From the NCBI GenBank assembly GCA_034927505.1, contig JAYFPY010000030.1, forward strand, positions 5,488 to 69,487: a stretch of 64,000 nucleotides of DNA, in the 5' to 3' direction. A model generated the notes under the pieces. It did not search any database. It was given only the letters and a program-made list of their open reading frames with translations, and was not told the origin of the DNA. The position numbers were made by a program, and so were the translations under genes. The DNA comes from RUG100 sp034927505 (lineage in GTDB: Bacteria; Bacillota; Clostridia; Peptostreptococcales; Anaerovoracaceae). Positions 52,032 to 59,377 of the stretch are shown one piece after another (within the stretch, counting starts at the first letter, position 1; the number at the start of each line of letters is the position of its first letter).

Positions 52032-52455
52032 ATGTCTCGAACAGAATGAAGAGAAAGCTAAAAAAGGAGTCAGCGTCATCTATGTCGGGAACAAAAGAGA
52101 AGCGGAGAAACTGTTGAAAAATGTCAACAGCACTGTGTGGCTGGAAACAAAAACAGGATCGGTGATGCTGTATCACAGAGATGTACTCTATGCGGAAACA
52201 GACGGACGATGGCTGCGCATCGTGACAAAAAACAGGGTGATAGAGAAAGTGAAAATGGGGATCGGTGAATTCGTAGAGTTGATAAACAGACCTGAGTTAT
52301 GCCGATGTCATAAATCTTTCGCTGTGAATACAGAGCATATCGTATCCCTGGAGAATGTTGCAAGGAGATTATGGGAAGCTCACATGGACATATATGGAGA
52401 ACATAGATGCCCTGTAGGGAACTCATACTATGAGAAAATAAAAAGCATGCTGTAA
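51988..52455 (+). CDS. LytTR DNA-binding protein without a receiver domain
   Basis: A 155-residue protein. Its N-terminal ~50 residues (ILCIGECLEQNEEKAKKGVSVIYVGN) form a small alpha/beta region with no phosphoacceptor Asp. A LytTR domain follows at ~58-155: VMLYHRDVLYAETDGRWLRIV, FVELINRPELCRCHKSFAVNTEHIVSLE, RCPVGNSYYEKIKSML. ATG 51988 has GGGGGAGAG upstream, within the XRE gene. A single-domain LytTR protein paired with an XRE regulator is uncommon and may form a signal-independent or ligand-gated switch. Confidence 0.87.
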   Translation: MQGKKERPLILCIGECLEQNEEKAKKGVSVIYVGNKREAEKLLKNVNSTVWLETKTGSVMLYHRDVLYAETDGRWLRIVTKNRVIEKVKMGIGEFVELINRPELCRCHKSFAVNTEHIVSLENVARRLWEAHMDIYGEHRCPVGNSYYEKIKSML

Positions 52456-52463
52456 CAGCAGCG

Positions 52464-52495
52464 AAAAAGCGTCCGTGCCCTGGACGCTTTTCTTG
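52464..52495 (+). terminator. Terminator after the LytTR gene
   Basis: AAAAGCGTCC, short loop, GGACGCTTTT, then CTT. The rest of the 266-base gap before modA holds the modA promoter and leader. Confidence 0.8.
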
Positions 52496-52623
52496 ACGGA
52501 CTGCCGACCAAAGCAGTTCGTTTATATATTTGCAATATAATATTGTCCAAGCGAAAAGTAAACAGTATTTGTGCAGGTTTCCATATGTGAGCGTAAGTTT
52601 CCGTGAAGAATCATGGGATACTA

Positions 52624-52653
52624 TTGACAGGTGTAATTTGCCAGAGGTATAAT
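52624..52653 (+). promoter_or_regulatory. Promoter of modABC
   Basis: TTGACA, 18 bases, TATAAT, both consensus, about 70 bases before the modA ATG. Confidence 0.8.
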
Positions 52654-52663
52654 TTACGGAGCT

Positions 52664-52685
52664 GTTATTCCATAGAGGGAATAAC
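52664..52685. promoter_or_regulatory. Inverted repeat at the modA transcription start
   Basis: GTTATTCC, six bases, GGAATAAC: a perfect 8-bp repeat just after the -10. It is in the position of a molybdate-responsive (ModE-type) operator, and the outer GTTAT/ATAAC resembles such sites, but it could also be a 5' mRNA hairpin. No modE gene is in view. Confidence 0.5.
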
Positions 52686-52721
52686 GAGATCGAAATTGAT
52701 GAAATACCACAGGAGGATTCT

Positions 52722-53525
52722 ATGAAAAAGAGAACGATAGCAGTATTATTGGCGGCAATGATGGTCGTGTTTGCATTTACAGCATGCGGGAGCAACTCTG
52801 AAAGCAGTTCCGACAGCGGTGAAGACAAGACAGAGATCACCATAGCGGCAGCGGCAAGTCTGGAAAATGTTTTCAAGGATGAGATAATACCGGAATTTGA
52901 AAAGGCCAATCCTGACATAAAAGTAACAGGAACATATGACGCCAGCGGAAAACTGCAGACGCAGATCGAAGAAGGCGCCAGCATCGACGTATTCTTTTCT
53001 GCAGCAACAAAGCAGATGGATGCACTGGTCGACAAAGACCTGGTAGACAAAGATTCTGTCGTTGATATTCTGGAGAATCAGATAGTGCTGATCACTGCAA
53101 AAGATTCAAAAACAGACATAACGAAATACGGGGACATCGTCAATGCCGACAAGATAGCAATGGGAGATCCAAAGTCTGTACCGGCAGGACAGTATGCAAA
53201 GGAATCTTTTGAGAACCTGGGGATATGGGATCAGATAAAAGCAAAGGATGTCAGCTATGGAACAAATGTTACAGAGGTTCTGAACTGGGTCGCAGAGGGA
53301 AGTGCGGACGTAGGAGTAGTATACAAATCAGATGCGCTTTCAATGAAGGACAAAGTGAAAATAATCGACACGGCGCCGGCCGACAGCGTTTCAAAATGCA
53401 TTTATCCTGTAGGACTGGTAACAGCAGGCAAGCATAAGGATGAAGCGAAGAAACTGATCGAATATATGCAGACAGACGATGTTATCAAAGTCTTTGAAGA
53501 TTACGGATTCAAATCGAATCTTTAA
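52722..53525 (+). CDS. modA: Molybdate ABC transporter, substrate-binding lipoprotein
   Basis: A 267-residue lipoprotein that captures molybdate or tungstate outside the membrane. The lipobox is FTAC with Cys22, followed by a Ser/Glu-rich tether. The mature domain starts with ITIAAAASLENVF, and oxyanion contacts are expected in TYDASGKLQTQIEEGA, GDPKSVPAGQYAKE and SYGTNVTEVLNWVAEGSADVGVVYKSDA. These fit ModA family patterns in order. A strong SD (AGGAGG) is present. It is the first gene of modABC. Confidence 0.95.
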   Translation: MKKRTIAVLLAAMMVVFAFTACGSNSESSSDSGEDKTEITIAAAASLENVFKDEIIPEFEKANPDIKVTGTYDASGKLQTQIEEGASIDVFFSAATKQMDALVDKDLVDKDSVVDILENQIVLITAKDSKTDITKYGDIVNADKIAMGDPKSVPAGQYAKESFENLGIWDQIKAKDVSYGTNVTEVLNWVAEGSADVGVVYKSDALSMKDKVKIIDTAPADSVSKCIYPVGLVTAGKHKDEAKKLIEYMQTDDVIKVFEDYGFKSNL

Positions 53526-53628
53526 AATGCAGGACAACGATCGACGGTATATAACATAACAATAAGACGTGTATCTGTTGATCCGGGTACACGTTTTAGT
53601 TTATACTCAAGTGATGCAAGGAGGTCAT

Positions 53629-54312
53629 ATGGATTTTTCACCTGTACTGATATCGCTGAAGACTGCGGCGATGTCTATAGTATTTACATTTTTGCTGGGG
53701 ATCCTGTGCGCCAGATGGGTGGCATTCATGAAGTCGCCGCGGGCGAAGATGATCATTGACGGGATACTGACGCTGCCGCTGGTGCTGCCGCCGACAGTGC
53801 TCGGCTTTTTTCTGCTGCTCATCTTCGGAGTCAAAAGACCGATAGGACATTTTATTCTGGAGACATTTGGAGTGACCATTGTATTCACCTGGTGGGCTAC
53901 GGTGATAGCTGCTGTAGTAGTGGCTTTTCCCCTGATGTACAGATCGGCAAGAGGCGCCTTTGAGCAGGTGGACAGAGATCTGATATATGCCGGAAGGACT
54001 CTTGGAATGAAAGAAGGAGACATTTTCAGGCGGGTGGTGATACCCAATGCGCTGCCGGGGATCGCTTCCGGAGGCGTGCTGGCTTTTGCCAGAGGGCTGG
54101 GAGAGTTCGGTGCGACCATAATGCTGGCCGGCAACATAGCGGGACGGACGAGGACGCTGCCTCTTGCCATATACTCTGATGTGGCAGGCGGAGATATGCA
54201 GAGCGCTTATTCATATGTTGCCATACTGTGTGTTTTCTCATTTGTTATCGTGGTTGCATTGAATTACTTTACATTGAGAAACAGCAGAGCCGAAAGGAGA
54301 GCAGCGAGATGA
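53629..54312 (+). CDS. modB: Molybdate ABC transporter permease
   Basis: A 227-residue permease with about five helices. The ABC-contact loop EGDIFRRVVIPNALPGIASGGVLAFARGLGEFGATIMLAGN (EAA motif with G at the usual place) is clear, and the N-terminal SLKTAAMSIVFTFLLGI and LPLVLPPTVLGFFLL are typical ModB segments. ATG 53629 follows AAGGAGG; the longer frame lacks an SD. It is about 100 bases after modA and overlaps modC by four bases. Confidence 0.95.
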   Translation: MDFSPVLISLKTAAMSIVFTFLLGILCARWVAFMKSPRAKMIIDGILTLPLVLPPTVLGFFLLLIFGVKRPIGHFILETFGVTIVFTWWATVIAAVVVAFPLMYRSARGAFEQVDRDLIYAGRTLGMKEGDIFRRVVIPNALPGIASGGVLAFARGLGEFGATIMLAGNIAGRTRTLPLAIYSDVAGGDMQSAYSYVAILCVFSFVIVVALNYFTLRNSRAERRAAR

Positions 54313-55373
54313 GCCTGTATGTAGATGTAGAAAAACAGCTGGGCGCATTCAGCCTCAGCATAAAATTCGATACCTGCGGCAAGTGGCAGGGGATACTGGG
54401 AGCCAGCGGGTGCGGCAAGAGCATGACTCTAAAAATGATATCCGGTATTGAAAAGCCGGATAGGGGACGGATAGTCCTAAACGGTAATGTGCTTTTTGAT
54501 TCGGAAGAAGGGATATGTCTGCCTCCTCAAAAGAGGAATGTGGGATATTTGTTCCAGAATTATGCGTTGTTCCCCAACATGACGGTAATGAAAAACATAG
54601 AGTGCGGCCTGAAGAAAGCAGATCCGGAACATGTTGCCGAGCTGCTTTCCATGCTGGAACTGACAGGGCTGGAAAACAGGTATCCGGACCAGCTTTCCGG
54701 CGGACAGCAGCAGAGGACAGCTTTGGCAAGATGCCTTGCCGGAAGGCCGGATGCTATACTGCTGGACGAACCTTTTTCCGCTCTCGATGAATTCCTTCGT
54801 GAAAAGCTGCAGCAGGACATAAAAAATGTGCTGCGGCAGTACAGCGGGGAACTGCTGCTGGTCAGTCACAGCAGAGATGAAGTATTCAGATTCTGCGACA
54901 GGATCACGATACTGGATGACGGAAGATCGGTGGCGGACGGGAAGACTTCAGAAGTGTTCGGTGACCCGGTGCACGTTACTGCGGCAAGACTGTCCGGATG
55001 CAAAAATATTTCGCCGGCAGAACGCAGGGGTGAATATGAAGTTTTTGCAAAAGACTGGGGCATTGCACTTTCGACTGACAGACCGGTATCCGACAAAATC
55101 AAATACATAGGGATCCGGGCCCACGACATAGTGGCTGTTGACGAAAGCATCGATGAAAAATCGAATCGAATTGCTGCTCCGAAGACGAATTCGATCAGTG
55201 CTGTTGTAGCCGAAGTGCAGGACAGTATGTTTGAGACTGATGTGATATTCAAGTGCGGAACAGGCAGGCTCTGGTGGAAGACTGCAAAGGATGACCGGAG
55301 CAGGATGTACACGGAAAATGCACAGCAAAAACTGGTCCTGCCGCCGGACAGACTGATGCTGCTGGAAAGCTGA
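54309..55373 (+). CDS. modC: Molybdate ABC transporter ATPase
   Basis: A 354-residue ATPase. Walker A is GASGCGKSM (31-39), where the usual Thr after GKS is Met39. Q-loop LFQNYALFPNMTV, signature LSGGQQQRTALARCLA, Walker B AILLDEPFSALD and the switch His in LLVSHSRDEVFRF are present. The C-terminal ~120 residues form a TOBE/Mop-like domain that binds oxyanion and can inhibit transport. ATG 54309 overlaps the modB stop. It is the last gene of the operon and the last clearly native gene before the accessory region. Confidence 0.94.
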   Translation: MSLYVDVEKQLGAFSLSIKFDTCGKWQGILGASGCGKSMTLKMISGIEKPDRGRIVLNGNVLFDSEEGICLPPQKRNVGYLFQNYALFPNMTVMKNIECGLKKADPEHVAELLSMLELTGLENRYPDQLSGGQQQRTALARCLAGRPDAILLDEPFSALDEFLREKLQQDIKNVLRQYSGELLLVSHSRDEVFRFCDRITILDDGRSVADGKTSEVFGDPVHVTAARLSGCKNISPAERRGEYEVFAKDWGIALSTDRPVSDKIKYIGIRAHDIVAVDESIDEKSNRIAAPKTNSISAVVAEVQDSMFETDVIFKCGTGRLWWKTAKDDRSRMYTENAQQKLVLPPDRLMLLES

Positions 55374-55448
55374 TACAGTAAGCAGCGGGACTGTTTCAAT
55401 CTTTGTGTAAACTCCAAAATCTAATGTGGAATCAAGAAATATTTTTTT

Positions 55449-55485
55449 AGGAGCAAGGTCAAATATTCATTTTCACCTTGCTCCT
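55449..55485. repeat. Perfect 11-bp hairpin between modC and the transposase remnant
   Basis: AGGAGCAAGGT, 15-base loop, ACCTTGCTCCT. The T-run after it is only three bases, so it is a weak terminator; it may belong to the IS end. Confidence 0.6.
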
Positions 55486-55521
55486 TTAGTATAGTGATGA
55501 GACAGCATATGTGATTTTATG

Positions 55522-55848
55522 TCAGTCGATTCTATCACTAAAGCAAATCATCAATTGTGAATGGATCATGCCCCAATCCCGGCGACGCCCGGTCCATTTT
55601 TTTGTTATGTCCTGAATCGCCAGGTACAGCATCTTAAATAAGCTGTCATCAGAAGGAAAAACAGTCTTGTTTTTTGTGACTTTTCTCAGCTGCCTATTGA
55701 ATCCTTCGATGGCATTGGTGGTATAGATCAAAGTCCGTATCTCCTGAGGGTACTTGAAATATGTGGCCAGTTTTGTCCAGTTGCTATGCCATGAATATGA
55801 GATCTTTGGATATTTCTTGTCCCATTTTTCAGCAAAGCTTGCTATTCC
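55522..55848 (-). pseudogene. IS256-family transposase, C-terminal fragment
   Basis: The reverse frame encodes about 108 residues that match the end of Mutator/IS256 transposases: FAEKWDKKYPKISYSWHSNW, TYFKYPQEIRTLIYTTNAIEGFN (in parts), RQLRKVTKNKTVFPSDDSLFKMLYLAI and KKWTGRRRDWG. Complete proteins are about 400 residues, so about three quarters are gone, including two of the three catalytic acidic residues. Upstream the frame ends at a stop right where a nested inverted repeat begins (55851). The stop codon is intact (SDRID end). No ATG start remains. Confidence 0.88.
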
Positions 55849-55850
55849 TT

Positions 55851-55909
55851 ACTTTTTAGTTTTCCGGTATGGCTGCGGCATGCTGCCGCACGATGATAAA
55901 CTAAAAACT
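55851..55909. repeat. Nested inverted repeat at the edge of the accessory region
   Basis: Outer arms ACTTTTTAGTTT (55851-55862) and AAACTAAAAACT (55898-55909) match at 11 of 12 positions; an inner perfect hairpin TGCGGCA-TGC-TGCCGCA lies at 55874-55890. The interval 55910-56177 has no gene; it is AT-rich with no clear promoter. Confidence 0.7.
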
Positions 55910-56177
55910 GTGACGGGCTGTGTATTTTTATAATCGTTGATTTCCGATTTGATTACGATTATAAAACAGCTTTACAACGCTATTTCTGTTTGCTATACTG
56001 TTATGGGAAAATCAGCAAAATACGATTGATAAGATGCGTAAGGGGTTACGTTATTTTTTTGTACTTTGTGAAAAGAAATTCAAAGGATCGGTAAGTAAAA
56101 GCTCGAAGTATTATTTAATTGTCAGTGGTGGGAAAATAGGAAGAGCTCACATTTTAAAAGGGAGTTTAAAGAATTAA

Positions 56178-56741
56178 ATGATTGGCGCATTAATTGATTT
56201 TGATACATTTGTTATAGCTTATTTAATTGTATTTTTGATTTATGCATTTGTAAAATTAATAAAAAACAGGAAAATGGGCAGGAGTAAAATCATCAAATTG
56301 ATTTTGAAAAACTTTATTTTCGTAGGATATTTTGTTTGCCTTGCGGGTATAACATTAGCACCAATTTCAATTCCACCAGAACAGTCTTCGGTTGAATTGA
56401 AAAGTCTTATTGTATTAGATCCATTAAAAATGTTTGACTATCCTTATGTGTCAATTGCTATAAGAAACATTGCAGGGAATGTACTAATGATGGTTCCGCT
56501 AATCCCTCTATATGGGATATGGAAGGGACACAAAACCATAACGATGAAGCAGACATTCGTATTTGCTTTTTGCGTTTCTCTATCAATTGAATTTCTTCAA
56601 TTGATAGAGAATATTACGGGATTATCAGGAGTTATGGTAAGGACATCAGATATCAGTGATATAATATGTAATATAATAGGAGCCATAGTAGGTTTTGCAA
56701 TATATAAGGTGTATATAAAACTGTTTAATTCAGAAAAATAA
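56178..56741 (+). CDS. VanZ-like membrane protein
   Basis: A 187-residue polytopic protein with about five helices. The VanZ pattern is visible: GYFVCLAGITLAPISIP near 50-66, SIAIRNIAGNVLMMVPLIPLYG, FVFAFCVSLSIEFLQLIENITGLSG and TSDISDIICNIIGAIVGFAIY, with the conserved Asn and Glu in the helices. VanZ lowers teicoplanin susceptibility in enterococci by an unknown mechanism; most homologues have unknown roles. GGGAG upstream is the SD. The gene is AT-rich compared with the flanking core genes, suggesting acquisition by transfer. Confidence 0.85.
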   Translation: MIGALIDFDTFVIAYLIVFLIYAFVKLIKNRKMGRSKIIKLILKNFIFVGYFVCLAGITLAPISIPPEQSSVELKSLIVLDPLKMFDYPYVSIAIRNIAGNVLMMVPLIPLYGIWKGHKTITMKQTFVFAFCVSLSIEFLQLIENITGLSGVMVRTSDISDIICNIIGAIVGFAIYKVYIKLFNSEK

Positions 56742-56746
56742 TAGTA

Positions 56747-57258
56747 ATGATTTTCACTCAGAAGGGGATGATGTTAACAACTCCGGATAATCAAAGTACA
56801 GCAGGGAAGATTATAGGTGTTGGTTATGCTGGAATTGTATACAGCAAGGGATCGACAGTAGAATCACTTAAAAAAGGCGTAGGCAAACATAGTAATAATT
56901 GGAGAGAAAGAAAAAACACTAAAGGCAAAAAAATAAAGATACTTGGAGGAACGTCAAAAAAACTACTGCGAGTCAGGATAGTGTTGTTGCAAACTGGTGT
57001 TATGCACAAATAGGGAAGGACTACAATTTAAGCTTTTATAATACTGCTACACGTAAAAAGTTTTATTGTTCTCAACTGGTTTGGGCAGGATTTAAAGACA
57101 AGTATAAAGTGAATTTGAATACAGATAAATATGATCACTATGATAAGTATGGCAATAAAACAGCAATTGCAATTGCACCGGAAGAATTGTTGTCTGTTGC
57201 AAATGTAAAGAATAAAAAGGTCTCGGTAACTTATAAGAAAAACACTGCCCCGCTTTAA
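56747..57258 (+). pseudogene. Frameshifted YiiX/YycO-type permuted papain-fold hydrolase
   Basis: Two frames together give one protein. Frame one (from 56747) encodes GMMLTTPDNQSTAGKIIGVGYAGIVYSKG and ESLKKGVGKHSNNWRER. Near 56930-56960 the match moves to another frame: DTWRNVKKTTASQDSVVANWCYAQIGKDYN, then FYCSQLVWAGFK with the catalytic Cys (read in parts), then ending at TAA 57256-57258. This order fits the NlpC/P60-like YiiX family. The usual His of GHxGIV is Tyr here and no signal peptide remains, so the gene looks decayed and not just mis-sequenced. Confidence 0.72.
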
Positions 57259-57270
57259 GGAGATATGTAT

Positions 57271-58347
57271 ATGAAAAGAGCAATAGCATTATTCTTAGTA
57301 GCTTTCATGATATTTGGATCTACTGCCTGCAGTGAAGGATCCTTTGATAAAGATTTTTACATGGGGTTGATATTCTCCGCATCAACGGGGGAAAAAACTG
57401 AAATCACATATATTGATGCAGATGGTAATGTGTTGTATAAGCAAGACTTAAAATATGCGGATTTCACATCATCAGCATCCGCTCCTGCTACTATTTATAA
57501 AAATGTTCTCTACGCTGCTCCAACAGGATCGATGGGAGAGGGGGATGAACATACGGCAATAACTATAGATTTGGATAACGGTGAAACCAAAAAGTATGAC
57601 AACGGTGAGGCGTTGTCAGGGCCTACATGTTCAACAGTTAATAACTCGGCCCTGTATGTATGTAGAAATCTTAACCAGACATCGACTGTTGGAAGGCGTG
57701 ATTTAAAAACAGATAAAGTTATTTCAAAAGATTTTGCGACAGAGAAAAATATATGTATTATGACAGTTTACGCGACGGACAAATACGTGTATTGTTCGGG
57801 GACTGGTATAGAAAAAGGAGATTCATATACTCAATATCTATACATACTTGATGCGAAGACACTTGCATTAAAAAATAAAGTCAAAATACCTTATGAAGCA
57901 TTTTCGTTTATAAGTGCTAACGACATGATATATTTTGCGATGCCGCCAGAGTTTGAAGAAGATAAAGGCAATTCGTATTTAGGTATATATAATGAGAAGA
58001 CGGGGAGTGTGAAAACCTTGGAAATCAATGGCGCAAAGGATTTTGGTGAAATCGATAGAATGGGGAATACCTTGTTGCTAATAGATTCTCAAGATGAGAA
58101 GAAAAAAAGTTCTGTTTTTGAGTATGATTTAAAAAAGAAAAAGATTATTTCAAAAATAAAAGTCGATGCTAATATATCTCAGGCACAAGTGAAAGGTGAG
58201 TCTTTGTTTATATATAGTGATGATAAGGAAGATAGTAGCCACATATATGAGTATAAGCGAACCGCTGATAAATTTAAACGTATCAAGACCTACGATCCCT
58301 ACAAAATTACGGGAGGGGGTATTACTACTTTCTTTTTGCATCAATAA
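57271..58347 (+). CDS. Lipoprotein of unknown function, possible beta-propeller
   Basis: A 358-residue exported lipoprotein with lipobox STAC (Cys20). The mature part is a series of ~40-50-residue beta-rich units: DADGNVLYKQDLKYADF, ATIYKNVLYAAPTG, LYVCRNLNQTSTVGRRDLKTDK, KYVYCSGTGIEKGD and MIYFAMPPEFEEDKGNSYLGIYNEKTGSV, a pattern as in seven-bladed propellers. I know no specific family. ATG 57271 has AAGGAG eight bases before it; an ATG at 57265 is too close to the SD. It follows the YiiX-like pseudogene by 12 bases, and ends at a strong terminator hairpin. Confidence 0.78.
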   Translation: MKRAIALFLVAFMIFGSTACSEGSFDKDFYMGLIFSASTGEKTEITYIDADGNVLYKQDLKYADFTSSASAPATIYKNVLYAAPTGSMGEGDEHTAITIDLDNGETKKYDNGEALSGPTCSTVNNSALYVCRNLNQTSTVGRRDLKTDKVISKDFATEKNICIMTVYATDKYVYCSGTGIEKGDSYTQYLYILDAKTLALKNKVKIPYEAFSFISANDMIYFAMPPEFEEDKGNSYLGIYNEKTGSVKTLEINGAKDFGEIDRMGNTLLLIDSQDEKKKSSVFEYDLKKKKIISKIKVDANISQAQVKGESLFIYSDDKEDSSHIYEYKRTADKFKRIKTYDPYKITGGGITTFFLHQ

Positions 58348-58389
58348 TACAAGTTGCGGGACGGTTTCATTTTTATAAGTGGGACATGG

Positions 58390-58417
58390 CACGGCTGGAG
58401 ATCCAGCCGTGCTTTTT
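58390..58417 (+). terminator. Terminator after the lipoprotein gene (copy A of a duplicated hairpin)
   Basis: CACGGCTGG, 4-base loop, CCAGCCGTG, then CTTTTT. The counterpart at 60546 has a compensating T-A to C-G change in the stem. Confidence 0.85.
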
Positions 58418-58425
58418 AAATTTTA

Positions 58426-58722
58426 TTATACTTCATATCCTTTGCGCCAGCGAATGTTGTCGATAATGGCAGTCACCATAGACATCCTTGTCATATTGTC
58501 GTTAGGAATACTTTCGTCGTCGGAGTAGAGCCTTACGATCCCATTTCTGGTTGCCTGCAATTCTTCGTCTGATAAGTTCTTCAGGTCGAGCAAGGCGGTG
58601 ACTTCATTCGTGGTTTCTTCACTTACAAACATTTCCTGTGGCTGTATCGCTAAGAGACTCTCTATTTCGTTTTGGCCAAAATCTCTAAATGTGAAGTTGC
58701 CTTTTGTGTAAGTTTTCATCAT
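58426..58722 (-). CDS. Hypothetical 98-residue protein, copy A
   Basis: Small acidic soluble protein with no family I recognise. It differs from its copy at 60582 at only a handful of residues (RDFGQ/REFDQ, LLAIQ/LFAIQ, DESIP/DERIP, RWRKGYEV/RWHKGFEV). It starts with MMKTYTKGNFTFR and is helix-rich afterwards (LDLKNLSDEELQATRNGIVRLYSDD). It overlaps the upstream PC4-type gene by four bases (ATGA), as in copy B. The reading frame is intact even though its neighbour has a nonsense codon. A role in a mobile element is possible but unproven. Confidence 0.75.
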   Translation of the reverse strand: MMKTYTKGNFTFRDFGQNEIESLLAIQPQEMFVSEETTNEVTALLDLKNLSDEELQATRNGIVRLYSDDESIPNDNMTRMSMVTAIIDNIRWRKGYEV

Positions 58723-58964
58723 TGTTCTCCTTCCGCGTTTCCGTATTTTTCTTTCAATATCTTATACAAGGTTTTAGCTTCATCTTCATAAAGCGTGAGA
58801 CCGCGTGTCATGTGATCGTGTGAAGAATCCCATTAGCGGATATCGAGTTTGGCTTCTCCCTTGTTCCACAAAACGATATTAACTTCTTTGTTCCATCCGG
58901 ATTCATACTCATTGATAGTTCCTAACTGTTCTTTGATTTCAAATGTGATTTCGTTCATTTCTAT
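58719..58964 (-). pseudogene. PC4/YdbC-type ssDNA-binding protein gene, copy A, broken by a nonsense codon
   Basis: The reverse frame is the same as the intact copy at 60875 but the Glu codon of LDIREW is TAA (58835-58833). Only about the first 45 of 81 residues would be made, and the C-terminal half of the fold is lost. The other changes are missense. Position within the duplication and the intact sister copy mark it as a recent pseudogene. Confidence 0.88.
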
Positions 58965-59003
58965 ATCCTTTCTGTTTGATAGTTGTAATTGCTTTCCTGA
59001 TTA

Positions 59004-59070
59004 TTACCTGTAAGCTCCGACAAGGCCGCTCAAGATTCCCAGTATCGTTATAACTGCAATTATTTCAGTT
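59004..59070 (-). pseudogene. Truncated copy of the small membrane protein gene
   Basis: Encodes only the C-terminal ITEIIAVITILGILSGLVGAYR-type helix (21 residues) of the 45-residue protein at 61160. The 5' part was not included in the duplication; upstream bases are unrelated. Confidence 0.8.
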
Positions 59071-59358
59071 ATGATGCTTTCAAAGACAAAGAATATTATG
59101 ATGATAGAAGGTGGAAATAGATTCGGATGGATACATTTAGTTAGTGATAGATATAGATATATCAAAGTTGAAGGACCGCAAAAAAAGAATGTGACAGAAT
59201 TGTCAGAGAGAATGTCTAATTTGCGATTGACACTTTTACATGAAACCCATATACTTAAGTTAACAGAAAACAATGAGCTGCATTATGGAACAGTGTCACC
59301 TAGTACAGTTCATTTTTTTTGGCACTGGAAAGGAGTAACAAAAGAGATAGTGTATTAG
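59071..59358 (+). CDS. Uncertain small open frame, 95 codons
   Basis: An open frame that starts exactly at the junction of the duplicated segment. It encodes mixed basic/hydrophobic sequence (GWIHLVSDRYRYIKVEGPQKKN, LTLLHETHILKLTENNELHYG, VHFFWHWKGV). I recognise no family, see no SD and no promoter. In another frame the first 50 bases read YDAFKDKEYYDDRRWK and a stop, which looks like the end of a different gene. It is therefore either an orphan or a remnant; the call is weak. Confidence 0.3.
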   Translation: MMLSKTKNIMMIEGGNRFGWIHLVSDRYRYIKVEGPQKKNVTELSERMSNLRLTLLHETHILKLTENNELHYGTVSPSTVHFFWHWKGVTKEIVY

Positions 59359-59377
59359 TAAAAGATAGGAGTGTATT

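Larger units (their letters stand above)
55390..55848 (-). mobile_element. IS256-family insertion sequence remnant (3' end)
   Basis: The remnant keeps the last ~108 codons of the transposase and about 130 bases beyond. The reverse strand near 55390-55425 reads GGAGTTTACACAAAGATTG, which looks like an IS256-type terminal inverted repeat (TTTACACA core). The other end is missing, so the element cannot move on its own. Confidence 0.7.
58390..59070. repeat. Duplicated 681-bp segment, copy A
   Basis: Matches 60546-61226 without gaps and with few base changes. It contains the terminator hairpin, the 98-residue gene, the PC4/YdbC gene (broken here) and the last 21 codons plus stop of a small membrane protein gene, where the similarity stops. 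Confidence 0.93.

Noticed and set aside
59004..59273. 89-codon reverse frame that joins unrelated sequence to the small membrane protein helix
   Set aside because: The frame crosses the duplication boundary at 59070; the upstream part has no counterpart in the source copy. It is a chimeric by-product, kept only as a 21-codon remnant.
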